Shown here piece after piece: positions 20,525-29,227 of a stretch of 38,545 nt of DNA. This DNA comes from an uncultured Paracoccaceae bacterium. GTDB taxonomy: Bacteria; Pseudomonadota; Alphaproteobacteria; Rhizobiales; Amorphaceae. Each line of letters starts with the position of its first letter. Within the stretch, counting starts at the first letter, position 1. The stretch is taken from positions 1 to 38,545 of the forward strand of contig CAKZYH010000409.1 of assembly GCA_937884725.1 (NCBI GenBank). The letters are read 5' to 3'. Made by a program: the position numbers and the translations under genes. The notes beneath the pieces are model-generated. The model searched no databases, had not been told where the DNA came from, and was given only the letters and a program-made list of their open reading frames with translations.

Positions 20525-21025
20525 TTAGTCTCGGCCGCGAATCGGGGGCTGGAACGCGAAACCGAGGTCCCACGGAAAGTAGATCCAGGTGTCTTGCGAC
20601 ACCTCCGTGACGTAGGTGTTCACGTAAGGGCGTCCGTTTGGCTTGGCGTAGACGGTCGCGATGTGGGCATGTGGCAGCCGTTCTCTGACGAGCTGAGCGG
20701 TCTTCCCGGTATCGGACAAGTCATCGACGCAGAGGATTTTGTTGCCTTCGACATTGTCCAGAAGGTTCTGATCGATCCCTTTCAGGACCGTCAGTGTGTC
20801 AAGCTGCTTAAAGTCTCCATAGGAGACGATGCAGATGGTCTCGATGACTCGCACGCCGAGTTCACGGGCCACGATGGCTGTCGGCACAAGGCCACCGCGG
20901 GTGATGCAGATGACGGCTTCGAACGGACCTTGATTGTTGAGGCGCCAGGCCAGCGCTCGGCAATCGCGGTGGAGTTGATCCCACGAGACGGGAAAGCTCT
21001 TGTCGGGCAGTTTTTCGTCAGCCAT
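20525..21025 (-). CDS. gpt: Xanthine (guanine) phosphoribosyltransferase
   Basis: [17 protein letters not shown]...[35 protein letters not shown]...[23 protein letters not shown]...IYFPWD. Confidence 0.92.
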   Translation of the reverse strand: MADEKLPDKSFPVSWDQLHRDCRALAWRLNNQGPFEAVICITRGGLVPTAIVARELGVRVIETICIVSYGDFKQLDTLTVLKGIDQNLLDNVEGNKILCVDDLSDTGKTAQLVRERLPHAHIATVYAKPNGRPYVNTYVTEVSQDTWIYFPWDLGFAFQPPIRGRD

Positions 21026-21056
21026 GGCGGTGGGTCGCTTGTTGGCGCTGCCTTTG

Positions 21057-21308
21057 TCAAGGCGTTGGCAGCGGTGCTGAGCCGTGGGTGGCGATTGACG
21101 GCTGATCGGAGGTTGGTGGCAGGATCGTGCTCTGCCATTCAGCCGTTAGTTCGCGGGTCTCCGAGCAGGCTTGGGGTTGTCGCTCACAGAAGGTGATTGC
21201 GTCGGACCAGACGGCGGTAATGATTCGCCCAAGCTTGTTCTGGGTCATCACGCTGTGCGCCAGCAAGGCGAGCGCGACGATGAGGGCGAGGGTTCTGATA
21301 GCGTTCAT
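21057..21308 (-). CDS. Small secreted or membrane-anchored hypothetical protein
   Basis: [60 protein letters not shown]...: N-terminal hydrophobic segment and a two-Cys FCERxPxxC motif. It resembles short Rhizobiales-type DUF proteins, but no family is confirmed. Confidence 0.6.
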   Translation of the reverse strand: MNAIRTLALIVALALLAHSVMTQNKLGRIITAVWSDAITFCERQPQACSETRELTAEWQSTILPPTSDQPSIATHGSAPLPTP

Positions 21309-21453
21309 GGTGCGCTCCAAGGTGAGGCGCTTATTCTGACGTTTCGCGATGACGGTGGCGTTGTTGCGCACTGCCAAATTGTAAATTTTGAGTGTGTTGT
21401 GCCTTAACCTTGCCTTCAAGAAGATTTGGCATCGTTCAGCCAGGAGGATTGCT

Positions 21454-22182
21454 GTGCGACGCCTGTTCAACCCTGATACCTGGCCTGTGGAAGACCTCAG
21501 CTGCGCGATCGCAACGGCGGTGCGGCGGGGGAGACGCAGGTTTGCTCGGCGCAAGACTCTCTACCTTGGGAGCCTTGTCGGCGTTGCTGTGTGTTGGCTG
21601 ACGGTATCGAACGGGCTTTGGGGGCAATCGTCCGAGCATCCGGCGCCTATGTTTGACAGCGCTGCGCAGGATGCATCGCTCGAAAGCGTCGAGGGTCTGA
21701 TTGCGTCTCACAACTCTGTGGAGAGCTCTCCTCTGATTCGTTCGGTGCAGGAGCGGCTTCAGAACAGCGGTCACTTCATCGGTGAGGCTGATGGGGTGCT
21801 TAGCGCTGATACGCGTCGCGCGATTGAAAGCTTTGAGCGCGATGCCGGTTTGCCGGTCACCGGGCGCCCGACACTGGCCTTGCTCACGGCCCAGCCGGAG
21901 CCACAGGAGGTGGTTGAACCGCGCCATGTGCGGTCGGTGGCGACGGAGCGCATAGAGCCTCGTCCGTTCGCTGAGGGCGCTCCGCCGCCGTCGGGTAGGC
22001 CGGTTGATCTGGCTTTGGTCCAGCAGGCGCTGAACGATGCAGGGTTCGGTCCGCTTGTGGTCGATGGTCTCGACGGACCAAACACACGCGATGCAATCTC
22101 TCGGTTTGCTGTGGCCCGGGGCTTGCCTGCTGACAGAGGGATGTCGCCAGCGTTGCTGGATGCACTAGGTGTTCGCCGCTGA
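21454..22182 (+). CDS. Peptidoglycan-binding (PG_binding_1) repeat protein
   Basis: Start GTG with aggagg SD at about 21441; single TM; two PG-binding repeats (IRSVQERLQNSGHFIGEADGVLSADTRRAIESFERDAGLPVTG; LVQQALNDAGFGPLVVDGLDGPNTRDAISRFAVARGLPADRG). Confidence 0.85.
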   Translation: MRRLFNPDTWPVEDLSCAIATAVRRGRRRFARRKTLYLGSLVGVAVCWLTVSNGLWGQSSEHPAPMFDSAAQDASLESVEGLIASHNSVESSPLIRSVQERLQNSGHFIGEADGVLSADTRRAIESFERDAGLPVTGRPTLALLTAQPEPQEVVEPRHVRSVATERIEPRPFAEGAPPPSGRPVDLALVQQALNDAGFGPLVVDGLDGPNTRDAISRFAVARGLPADRGMSPALLDALGVRR

Positions 22183-22212
22183 CTGCAATGCGCCATTTCT
22201 GCGAGTGAACGG

Positions 22213-22566
22213 ATGGACCGGCTTACTTCCGCTGTCTGGGTTTCGGCCTATCTTCGACGTGTCGATTTAGTGGGGGCGTACGGCGCGCTGGTGCGGCGCG
22301 GCGATGCGTCTGCCGGCGCGATTTGGATCGAGATTGATCACGCGACCGGTATTGACCTTTGGGCGCCTATGGTTGGTGAGTCGGCAAGGCGTTTTGAGAA
22401 GGTCATGCAGGGTGTCTTCGCCCAAGATGTCGCAGAGCGGATGGAGCGTGAGGAGCGCTTAGATAGCGACCTTTGGCGCGTGAGCGTGCAGGATCCAGCC
22501 GGGCGGTCTTTTTTATTGGAGGATGAGGTTGGCGCGGCCGTTTTGGGAGACGAAGACTCTCGATGA
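22213..22566 (+). CDS. DUF1491 family protein
   Basis: [36 protein letters not shown]...[20 protein letters not shown]; gene neighbourhood next to the GTA cluster. Confidence 0.8.
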   Translation: MDRLTSAVWVSAYLRRVDLVGAYGALVRRGDASAGAIWIEIDHATGIDLWAPMVGESARRFEKVMQGVFAQDVAERMEREERLDSDLWRVSVQDPAGRSFLLEDEVGAAVLGDEDSR

Positions 22567-22987
22567 GATGAGTGCTTCCGAGTGGGAGGCGCTCTGTGAC
22601 GGTTGCGGCAAGTGTTGTCTGAACAAGTTGGAAGAGGAAGACACCGGTGACCTTTATTGGACCGACGTGTCTTGCCGTTTGCTCGATACATGTACTGCGC
22701 GTTGCAGGGATTATTCTGGGCGATTGGCTGAGGTTCCGGACTGCGTTCAGCTGACGCCTGATGCGGTGAGGACGTTGCGCTGGTTGCCGCGGTCTTGTGC
22801 ATATCGGCGGCTGGAGGAGGGACGAGGCCTGGCTTGGTGGCATCCGCTTGTGAGTGGTGATCCGGAGACCGTCCATACTGCGGGGATCTCGGTTCGGAAC
22901 AGGACCGTGAGCGAGGAGTATGTGGCGGTTGAGGATCTGGAGGATCGTCTCGTTTTTTGGCCCAACGAGGACGAGGTGAAAACTTAA
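22523..22987 (+). CDS. YcgN/UPF0260 family cysteine-cluster protein
   Basis: [61 protein letters not shown]...DCVQLTPD. Confidence 0.92.
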   Translation: MRLARPFWETKTLDEMSASEWEALCDGCGKCCLNKLEEEDTGDLYWTDVSCRLLDTCTARCRDYSGRLAEVPDCVQLTPDAVRTLRWLPRSCAYRRLEEGRGLAWWHPLVSGDPETVHTAGISVRNRTVSEEYVAVEDLEDRLVFWPNEDEVKT

Positions 22988-22989
22988 GG

Positions 22990-23018
22990 TTGACATCGTA
23001 ACGCTCGTTCTGTAGAAC
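22990..23018 (+). promoter_or_regulatory. Candidate sigma70-type promoter upstream of the GTA cluster
   Basis: TTGACA (22990-22995)-17 nt-TAGAAC (23013-23018); consensus -35 and 4/6 -10 match; begins 3 nt after the YcgN stop. Confidence 0.55.
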
Positions 23019-23024
23019 TCATGC

Positions 23025-23095
23025 ACGGTCGAGAAATGCGGCTAAGAGAATTAGCGAGCTGATGGGCGCCCACGGAAAACGTGAGGCGCTTTTTT
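23025..23095 (+). ncRNA. Candidate short leader RNA / sRNA / attenuator preceding the GTA operon
   Basis: Promoter-like element upstream; hairpin gctaa-gagaa-ttagc (23041-23055); terminator hairpin and T-run at 23066-23095. Confidence 0.4.
23066..23095 (+). terminator. Rho-independent terminator between YcgN-like gene and GTA g1
   Basis: gcgcccacg-gaaaa-cgtgaggcgc-tttttt; 9-bp stem with one bulge followed by a T-run. Confidence 0.85.
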
Positions 23096-23147
23096 CGTGG
23101 CGCCTACAATGGCTGCCTGCGGCTGGCATGACCTGAGGGGTTTGGTG

Positions 23148-23441
23148 ATGACGGAGCAGGCGGACGTGGGTGCTGATCCCGACGGAATGCTGCGACGGTT
23201 GATGAGCGCGTTTACCAACGAGCTGGATGGTTATGAGGCTGGAGCTGCCGATGCAAAGAGCAGTGACCGGCTTAAGGATCTGACAGCATTGATGAAAACC
23301 TTTGAGATGCTGCAGAACTTGTGCGCTCGGTTCGCTGCGCAAAGTGACGGTCCTGCTTTGACGACGGGTGAGGCGCGAGCGGAACTGGTGGATCGTGTGA
23401 GACGGCTGGTGAAGCCGGCGACATCGGCCGCGCAGAGTTGA
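23148..23441 (+). CDS. GTA gp1-like small terminase-like protein
   Basis: 98-aa helical protein immediately upstream of TerL (ATG preceded by aggggtttggtg); position and length match RcGTA g1. Confidence 0.7.
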   Translation: MTEQADVGADPDGMLRRLMSAFTNELDGYEAGAADAKSSDRLKDLTALMKTFEMLQNLCARFAAQSDGPALTTGEARAELVDRVRRLVKPATSAAQS

Positions 23442-24796
23442 GCGCCCGGGACGGAGAGGGCATTTCTCCGGAGGTGGTCCGGCAAGCCCTGCTTCTGGCG
23501 TGCCAGGAAGGTGTTGAAGAGCAGGTCGTCCAGGGTAGCACGGATGAATGCGTCTTAAGGTTGTTGTCCGACTGGCCGATTTGGGCCCGAGCGGACCAAC
23601 TGCCGCCCGACGGTGACTGGGTGACCTGGCTGGTGCTGGGCGGTCGTGGGGCGGGCAAGACGCGCGCTGGCGCTGAGTGGGTTCGTGGGGTTGTGGCCGG
23701 TACGGCGCCCTACGCCATCCAGCCAGTGGGGCGGGTGGCGCTGATCGGCGAGACATTTTCCGAGGCGCGGGACGTGATGGTGGAAGGGGTTTCGGGGCTG
23801 CTCCATGGGGGAGCGCCGGATATGAAGCCTATCTGGTTGCCGTCACGAAATCGGCTGGAATGGCCGAATGGGGCGATTGCGCAGCTGTTTTCGGCGACCG
23901 ATCCGGAGAGTTTGCGGGGGCCGCAGTTTGGCGCGGCGTGGTGCGATGAGTTGGCCAAATGGCCCTATGCGCAGGCCACCTGGGATATGCTGCAGTTTGG
24001 CCTGCGGCTGGGAGAACGGCCCCGGCAGGTGGTGACGACAACGCCGCGGGCGACGCCGCTAATGCGGCAGCTGGTTGCCGATGAGCGGTGTGCGGTCTCG
24101 CGGATGAAGACGCAGGACAACGCCGCGTTTTTGGCGCCGAACTTTATGCGGACCGTGGTGGCCAAGTACCAAGGGACGCGGCTGGGGCGGCAGGAGCTCG
24201 ACGGCGATCTGATTGAAGATCGCGATGATGCGCTGTGGTCTCGGGCAGAATTGGATCATTACCGGGTTCCTGATGAGCCGGCGTTGGGGCGCATAGTCGT
24301 GGCTATTGATCCGCCGGCGACGAGTGGGGCTCGCTCTGCTGCGTGCGGGATTGTCGCCGTTGGCGTCGGTGAGGATGGGCGCGGGTATGTGATTGCGGAT
24401 CGCACTGTGGAGCAGGCTTCGCCTTCGGTTTGGGCCGAGCGCGCGGTATCGCTGTTTCATGCTGTCGAGGCTGACCTGGTGATCGCGGAGGTGAACCAGG
24501 GCGGCGAGATGGTAGAGACGGTGCTGCGGGAGGCTGATCCTTCGGTACCGGTGAAGGCGGTGAGGGCGACGCGCGGGAAATGGAGCCGGGCGGAGCCGGT
24601 GGCACTGCTTTATTCCAAGGGGCGCGTGGCTCACGTAGGGACGCACGCGGCGCTGGAAGATCAAATGTGTAACTTTGCGCCGAGCGGGACGCCGGATGGG
24701 GCTTCGCCTGACCGGATTGATGCGTTGGTGTGGGCGCTTACGGAGCTGATGTTGCAGCCGCAGGCGCGGCCGCCGCGGGTGCGTAAGTTCGGCTGA
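23438..24796 (+). CDS. GTA terminase large subunit (gp2-like DNA packaging ATPase/nuclease)
   Basis: DWVTWLVLGGRGAGKTRAGAEWVRG Walker A; AWCDELAKW Walker B-like; IDPPATSGARSAACGIVAVG nuclease motif; TTGA overlap with gp1. Confidence 0.95.
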   Translation: MSARDGEGISPEVVRQALLLACQEGVEEQVVQGSTDECVLRLLSDWPIWARADQLPPDGDWVTWLVLGGRGAGKTRAGAEWVRGVVAGTAPYAIQPVGRVALIGETFSEARDVMVEGVSGLLHGGAPDMKPIWLPSRNRLEWPNGAIAQLFSATDPESLRGPQFGAAWCDELAKWPYAQATWDMLQFGLRLGERPRQVVTTTPRATPLMRQLVADERCAVSRMKTQDNAAFLAPNFMRTVVAKYQGTRLGRQELDGDLIEDRDDALWSRAELDHYRVPDEPALGRIVVAIDPPATSGARSAACGIVAVGVGEDGRGYVIADRTVEQASPSVWAERAVSLFHAVEADLVIAEVNQGGEMVETVLREADPSVPVKAVRATRGKWSRAEPVALLYSKGRVAHVGTHAALEDQMCNFAPSGTPDGASPDRIDALVWALTELMLQPQARPPRVRKFG

Positions 24797-24828
24797 ACCC
24801 GAACACTTTCTAAGACAAAGGGCATGTG

Positions 24829-26082
24829 ATGGGCGCTATGGAACCGGAGGTGAAAGCCTCGCGGGTCGGCCGGCTATTGGCCATGGAACGCTTAGGCCGT
24901 CCGGTCTGGACGCCGCGGGACTATGCTTCGCTGACGCGAGAGGGGTTTGCGAAGAACCCTGTTGTTTTCCGTTGTGTGAAGATGATTGCCGAGGCTGCGG
25001 CGAGTGCACCGTGGCTGCTGTTTGACGGCGACCAAGAACTCGATGAGCACCCGCTCCTCTCCTTGCTGCGCCGGCCCAACCAAGGGCAGACGGGCGGCTC
25101 GTTGATGGAAACGCTCTACGGGCACCTTCTCGTGTCCGGCAATGCGTACCTCGAAGCGGTGAGCCTTGAGGGTGTGCCGCGCGAGTTGTTTGCGCTGCGG
25201 CCTGACAGGATGAAGGTTTTGGCCGGACCGGACGGGTGGCCACAGGCATTTGAGTATTCGCTCGGCACCCGCATGGTGCGGTTTGAGCAGCAGGGGCGGC
25301 CGGTGCCGATCCTGCATTTAAAGCAGTTCCATCCGCTCGATGATCACTACGGGTTCGCGCCGGCTGAAGCGGCATTAACCAGCATTGACGTGCACAACGC
25401 GTCGTCGGCCTGGGCGAAGGCGCTTTTGGACAACTCGGCACGGCCGTCGGGGGCGCTGGTGTACACCGGCGAAGGACATCTGACCGATGATCAGTTCGAT
25501 CGGCTGAAGGCTGAGCTTGAGGACGGCTATACCGGGGCTCGTAACGCTGGGCGGCCGATGCTGCTGGAGGGCGGGCTCGACTGGAAGATGATGGCCATGA
25601 GCCCGCGGGACATGGATTTCATCAACGCCAAGAACCTTGCAGCCCGCGAGATCGCTTTGGCGTTTGGTGTGCCGCCGATGCTGCTCGGCATTCCAGGCGA
25701 TAACACGTATTCGAACTATCGCGAGGCGACGCGGGCGCTGTGGCGCCAGACGGTTTTGCCGCTTGTCCAGCGTACGGCAAGTGCTGTTGGGGATTGGCTT
25801 GGCGAGGCGTGGTCGCCGACGCTGCGGTTGTCCTTTGATGCCGATCAGATCGAGGCGTTGTCGGAAGAGCGGGAGGCCGTTTGGAACAGGGTCGCGGCTG
25901 CAGACTTCTTGTCGGTCGATGAGAAGCGGCTGGCGGTTGGTTATGGCGTTTCCGAGCCGGATGGCGTGCTTCAGTCAGGCTCGGATGAACCATCAGCGGC
26001 AGCCGCGACTTCGGCTGAACCGCCGGAGGACGAGTTGCCGACGGACGCGCATCGGTCGACCGATGAGCTTGGTGAGGGGTGA
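24829..26082 (+). CDS. GTA HK97-type portal protein (gp3-like)
   Basis: NPVVFRCVKMIAEAAASAPWLLFDG...LLSLLRRPNQGQTGGSLMETLYGHLLVSGNAYLEAV...IAFGVPPMLLGIPGDNTYSNYREATRALWRQTVLPL. Confidence 0.95.
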   Translation: MGAMEPEVKASRVGRLLAMERLGRPVWTPRDYASLTREGFAKNPVVFRCVKMIAEAAASAPWLLFDGDQELDEHPLLSLLRRPNQGQTGGSLMETLYGHLLVSGNAYLEAVSLEGVPRELFALRPDRMKVLAGPDGWPQAFEYSLGTRMVRFEQQGRPVPILHLKQFHPLDDHYGFAPAEAALTSIDVHNASSAWAKALLDNSARPSGALVYTGEGHLTDDQFDRLKAELEDGYTGARNAGRPMLLEGGLDWKMMAMSPRDMDFINAKNLAAREIALAFGVPPMLLGIPGDNTYSNYREATRALWRQTVLPLVQRTASAVGDWLGEAWSPTLRLSFDADQIEALSEEREAVWNRVAAADFLSVDEKRLAVGYGVSEPDGVLQSGSDEPSAAAATSAEPPEDELPTDAHRSTDELGEG

Positions 26083-26261
26083 TGGATCCGCTCACGCAGA
26101 GCTTTGTTGATCGAGGTGACCTGGCGCATCTCGCTCTTTTTCTTTGGGCGACAGCGTCGTCTGGATTTTGCCTTTGGATGATGCGCGAGCTCGCGCGCTC
26201 TAACGCGCGCTTTAGCGACTTTGTGACTGCGGTCGCGAAGCTGAACACGCTGTTTGGGTAG
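26082..26261 (+). CDS. GTA gp3.5-like small membrane protein
   Basis: MDPLTQSFVDRGDLAHLALFLWATASSGFCLWMMRELARSNARFSDFVTAVAKLNTLFG; single TM; located between portal and protease. Confidence 0.65.
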   Translation: MDPLTQSFVDRGDLAHLALFLWATASSGFCLWMMRELARSNARFSDFVTAVAKLNTLFG

Positions 26262-26266
26262 TCCTA

Positions 26267-26443
26267 ATGACGAAGCGATTGAGGCGTTGGGTCATGCCGC
26301 TTTTGCGGTTCGTGACGGTGCAGCATGTGGCGGCTGATCACGAATTCTCTCGGTTTCTGGACGGTTTGGAGCGGGCGATGACAGAGCGCGCTGTGAGCCA
26401 AGCGCCGCGGGTGGTGCGGCTACCAATGAGGTTGCTGCCATGA
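26267..26443 (+). CDS. Unlisted small ORF (58 aa), translationally coupled to the prohead protease gene
   Basis: MTKRLRRWVMPLLRFVTVQHVAADHEFSRFLDGLERAMTERAVSQAPRVVRLPMRLLP*; its TGA overlaps the protease ATG (ATGA at 26440-26443). Below the ORF-track length cutoff. Confidence 0.5.
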   Translation: MTKRLRRWVMPLLRFVTVQHVAADHEFSRFLDGLERAMTERAVSQAPRVVRLPMRLLP

Positions 26444-27024
26444 CTGGTCAGATCGAGCGTAAGTATTCGCCGGTGAACGCGTCTGTGGACGTTGACGGGC
26501 GGTTTTGCGGCTATGCGTCGTTGTTCGGGTTCTGCGATCTTTCTGGAGATGAGGTGGCCCGAGGCGCGTTTGCGCGTTCGCTGCGGATGCGCGGCGCTGG
26601 TGGCATCCAGATGCTGTTGGAGCATCAGCCATCGGCAGTCATCGGTCACTGGACGGTGATGGATGAAGATGAGCGCGGCCTCTGGGTCGAGGGGCGGCTT
26701 GACCGCTCCCGCCTTGCCGGGACGGCTGGGACGCGCATGCGGACAGGTCAATTGGATGGTTTGTCCATTGGTTTCCGCACCGTGCGGGCGGACGAGGATC
26801 GCTCGCGCCGTGTGCGGCGACTTTTGGAAGTGGACTTGATGGAGGTTTCGGTGGTGTGCACGCCGATGCTTCCCGAGGCACGGGCGCGGGCGGCAGCACC
26901 GACGCGTTCGAACACGCTTGACGGTGCTGCGGCCCGGGCCCGGGCGGGGAGTGCTGAGGGGCAGTTGATTGCCCAACTGCACCGCGCGGCGGCCCTTCTT
27001 CGTGAAACAAGGTGGAACGGATGA
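26440..27024 (+). CDS. GTA HK97-family prohead protease (gp4-like)
   Basis: FCGYASLFGFCDLSGDEVARGAFARSL...MLLEHQPSAVIGHWTVMDEDERGLWVEGRL...LDGLSIGFRT...LLEVDLMEVSVVCTPML. Confidence 0.95.
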   Translation: MTGQIERKYSPVNASVDVDGRFCGYASLFGFCDLSGDEVARGAFARSLRMRGAGGIQMLLEHQPSAVIGHWTVMDEDERGLWVEGRLDRSRLAGTAGTRMRTGQLDGLSIGFRTVRADEDRSRRVRRLLEVDLMEVSVVCTPMLPEARARAAAPTRSNTLDGAAARARAGSAEGQLIAQLHRAAALLRETRWNG

Positions 27025-28241
27025 CCGAGATGAAGGCGCCTGAGACCAAGGCTGAATTGACTGATGCCTTTGCCGACTATTGGGGTGCATTTAACGAGTA
27101 CAAGTCGACCAACGATCGCCGGCTGAAAGAGCTTGAGCGCAAGGCGAGTGCCGATGTGCTGGACGGCGAGAAGCTGGCCCGCATCGATGCGGCCATGGAC
27201 GCTTATCAGCGCCGCATGGATGACATGGAGCTGAAGGCGCAGCGTCCTGCGATCGGTGGTGCGGCACCGCGCGTTGCCAATGAGCACAAGAGCGCATTCC
27301 ATGGTTACATGCGCGGCGGTGAAGAAGCCGGACTGCGGGCGTTGGAGAAGAAGGCGCTGACCGCGGGTGCTTCGGACGCTGGCTTTACTGTGCCGGTGGA
27401 GATTGAGGCCGAAGTGATGCGTCGGCTGGGCAACATCAGCCCGATCCGCTCCATTGCGAGCGTGCGCCAGGTGTCGAGTGGCACGTATCGCAAGCCTGTT
27501 GCGAGCACTGGTCCGGAGACGGGCTGGGTGGCCGAGACGGCGGCGCGTCCGCAGACGACGGCGTCGATGACCGCGATCGAGTTCCCGACGATGGAACTTT
27601 ACGCGATGCCGGCGGCGACGTCGGTGCTGCTCGACGATGCGGCCGTCGATCTCGATCAATGGTTGGCTGACGAAATCGAGACCGCGTTTGCCGAGCAGGA
27701 AGGCGCTGCCTTTGTCCAGGGCAATGGTACGTCGCAGCCGAAAGGCTTCATGGCTTACAACTTCGTGGACGAAGGTTCTTGGGCCTGGGATTCGCTTGGC
27801 ACCATTTCGACTGGTGTGAATGGCGCTTTCCCGACCACCGCCCCGGCCGACAAGCTGATCGACCTCGTCTATACGCTGAAGGCTGGTTATCGGCAGAACG
27901 GCACCTTTGTCATGAACCGCACGACGCAGTCTGTGGTTCGCAAGATGAAGGATGGTGCTGGCGATTATCTTTGGACGCCGCCGGCGATGGTAGGTGGCCG
28001 CGCCGGGCTCCTCAACTTCCAGGTGGTGGAAGCTGAAGAGATGCCGGATATCGCCACTGGCGAGAAGGCGATTGCGTTCGGTGACTTCCGCCGCGGTTAC
28101 CTTGTTGTCGACCGTCAAGGCGTTCAGGTGCTGCGCGATCCGTTCTCGGCCAAGCCTTACGTTCTGTTCTACGTGACCAAGCGTGTGGGCGGCGGCGTGC
28201 AAGACTTTGATGCCATCAAATTCTTGGATTTCTCTGCCTAA
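27021..28241 (+). CDS. GTA HK97-fold major capsid protein (gp5-like)
   Basis: Coiled delta domain followed by TAGASDAGFTVPVEIEAEVMRRLGNISPIRSIASVRQVSSGTYRKPV...AFVQGNGTSQPKGFMAYN...VMNRTTQSVVRKMKDGAGDYLW...IAFGDFRRGYLVVDRQGVQVLRDPF. Confidence 0.97.
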   Translation: MTEMKAPETKAELTDAFADYWGAFNEYKSTNDRRLKELERKASADVLDGEKLARIDAAMDAYQRRMDDMELKAQRPAIGGAAPRVANEHKSAFHGYMRGGEEAGLRALEKKALTAGASDAGFTVPVEIEAEVMRRLGNISPIRSIASVRQVSSGTYRKPVASTGPETGWVAETAARPQTTASMTAIEFPTMELYAMPAATSVLLDDAAVDLDQWLADEIETAFAEQEGAAFVQGNGTSQPKGFMAYNFVDEGSWAWDSLGTISTGVNGAFPTTAPADKLIDLVYTLKAGYRQNGTFVMNRTTQSVVRKMKDGAGDYLWTPPAMVGGRAGLLNFQVVEAEEMPDIATGEKAIAFGDFRRGYLVVDRQGVQVLRDPFSAKPYVLFYVTKRVGGGVQDFDAIKFLDFSA

Positions 28242-28270
28242 GGGCGGCGAATTCTAACGCTGACGTGTGG

Positions 28271-28303
28271 CGGGTCCGGACCAGGTGGTCCGGGCCCGTT
28301 TTT
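28271..28303 (+). terminator. Internal terminator-like hairpin after the GTA major capsid gene
   Basis: cgggtccggacc-aggt-ggtccgggcccg (12-bp stem with one G-U) followed by ttttt. Confidence 0.8.
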
Positions 28304-28334
28304 GTTTCTGACAGGCAGGATACGCAGGCAGGTT

Positions 28335-28904
28335 ATGGTCGCGTTTTTGGTGACGCAGCCGACGGCGGAGCCCGTCGCGCTGAGCGAGGCGAAGGCGCAT
28401 TTGCGCATCGATAGCAGCGCCGAGGATGGCGTTGTTGAGGCGCTGATCGCAGCGGCGCGCACGGATGTGGAGCGTCGGACTGGACGGGCGTTGATGCCGC
28501 AAGGGTGGCGCATTGCGCTTGATAAGGTCCCCGCAAGTGGGCTGGTGCGGCTCGCGCCGGGACCGGTCGCAAGCGTGGATGCCGTGACAGTGTATGGTGC
28601 GGATGGCTCGCCCGAGGTTGTGAGCGCGTCGGACTATGCGCTCGACACGGCCTCAATGCCGGCTCGGCTCAAGTTTGAGACCGCGATTGAGCCTGGGCGG
28701 GCGCTGAACGGCATCGAGATCGATCTCACTTGCGGTTATGCGAGTGCGGACGATGTGCCGGCGCCGCTGAAGCAGGCGATTTTGCTGCTGGTGGCCTTCT
28801 GGTTCGAGCATCGCGAGGCGGCACCGATGGGTGTCGTGTCGGCAGAGCAGGCCTTTGGGATTGACGCGCTTCTGGCGGGTTTTCGCACGCCGAGGCTTTG
28901 CTGA
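28335..28904 (+). CDS. GTA head-tail connector (gp6-like adaptor)
   Basis: VALSEAKAHLRIDSSAEDGVVEALIAAARTDVERRTGRALMPQGWRIALDKVP: phage gp6/phiE125 gp8-type connector. Confidence 0.9.
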   Translation: MVAFLVTQPTAEPVALSEAKAHLRIDSSAEDGVVEALIAAARTDVERRTGRALMPQGWRIALDKVPASGLVRLAPGPVASVDAVTVYGADGSPEVVSASDYALDTASMPARLKFETAIEPGRALNGIEIDLTCGYASADDVPAPLKQAILLLVAFWFEHREAAPMGVVSAEQAFGIDALLAGFRTPRLC

Positions 28905-29227
28905 TGCCCTCGGTGGGGGCGTTGCGGCGCAGGGTCCGGCTCGATGTTCGCCAGGATGTGGTCGATGACGCTGGCGGGACCACGCGGCACTGGGTGTCGA
29001 TGGGCGAAGTCTTTGCCGAGGTTCAACCAAGGCGACGTCGTGAATCGGTGAGCGAGGGCAGGCCGTTGGGCCTGGTCACGCACCGCATCGTCATGCGCTG
29101 GCGGGACGATGTGGATGGCAATTGGCGCATCGTGGACGGGTCCCGCGTGTTCCGGATCATGGCTGTAGAGCCGGACGATGCGCGCCACGCCTTCCTCGCG
29201 TGCCTGTGTGAGGAGGAGCAGACATGA
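28904..29227 (+). CDS. GTA head closure/stopper protein (gp7-like)
   Basis: GALRRRVRLDVRQDVVDDAGGTTRHWVSMGEVFAEVQPRRRRESVSEGRPLGLVTHRIVMRWRDDV...WRIVDGSRVFRIMAVEPDDARHAFLACLCEE. Confidence 0.88.
   Translation: MPSVGALRRRVRLDVRQDVVDDAGGTTRHWVSMGEVFAEVQPRRRRESVSEGRPLGLVTHRIVMRWRDDVDGNWRIVDGSRVFRIMAVEPDDARHAFLACLCEEEQT

Noticed and set aside
26180-26215. GC-rich palindromic stretch gcgcgc-tctaac-gcgcgc
   Set aside because: Lies inside the gp3.5-like coding sequence and is explained by codon composition.
26748-28202. 484-aa minus-strand ORF opposite the major capsid gene
   Set aside because: His/Arg-rich antisense shadow ORF; the plus strand encodes clear HK97 protease and capsid proteins.
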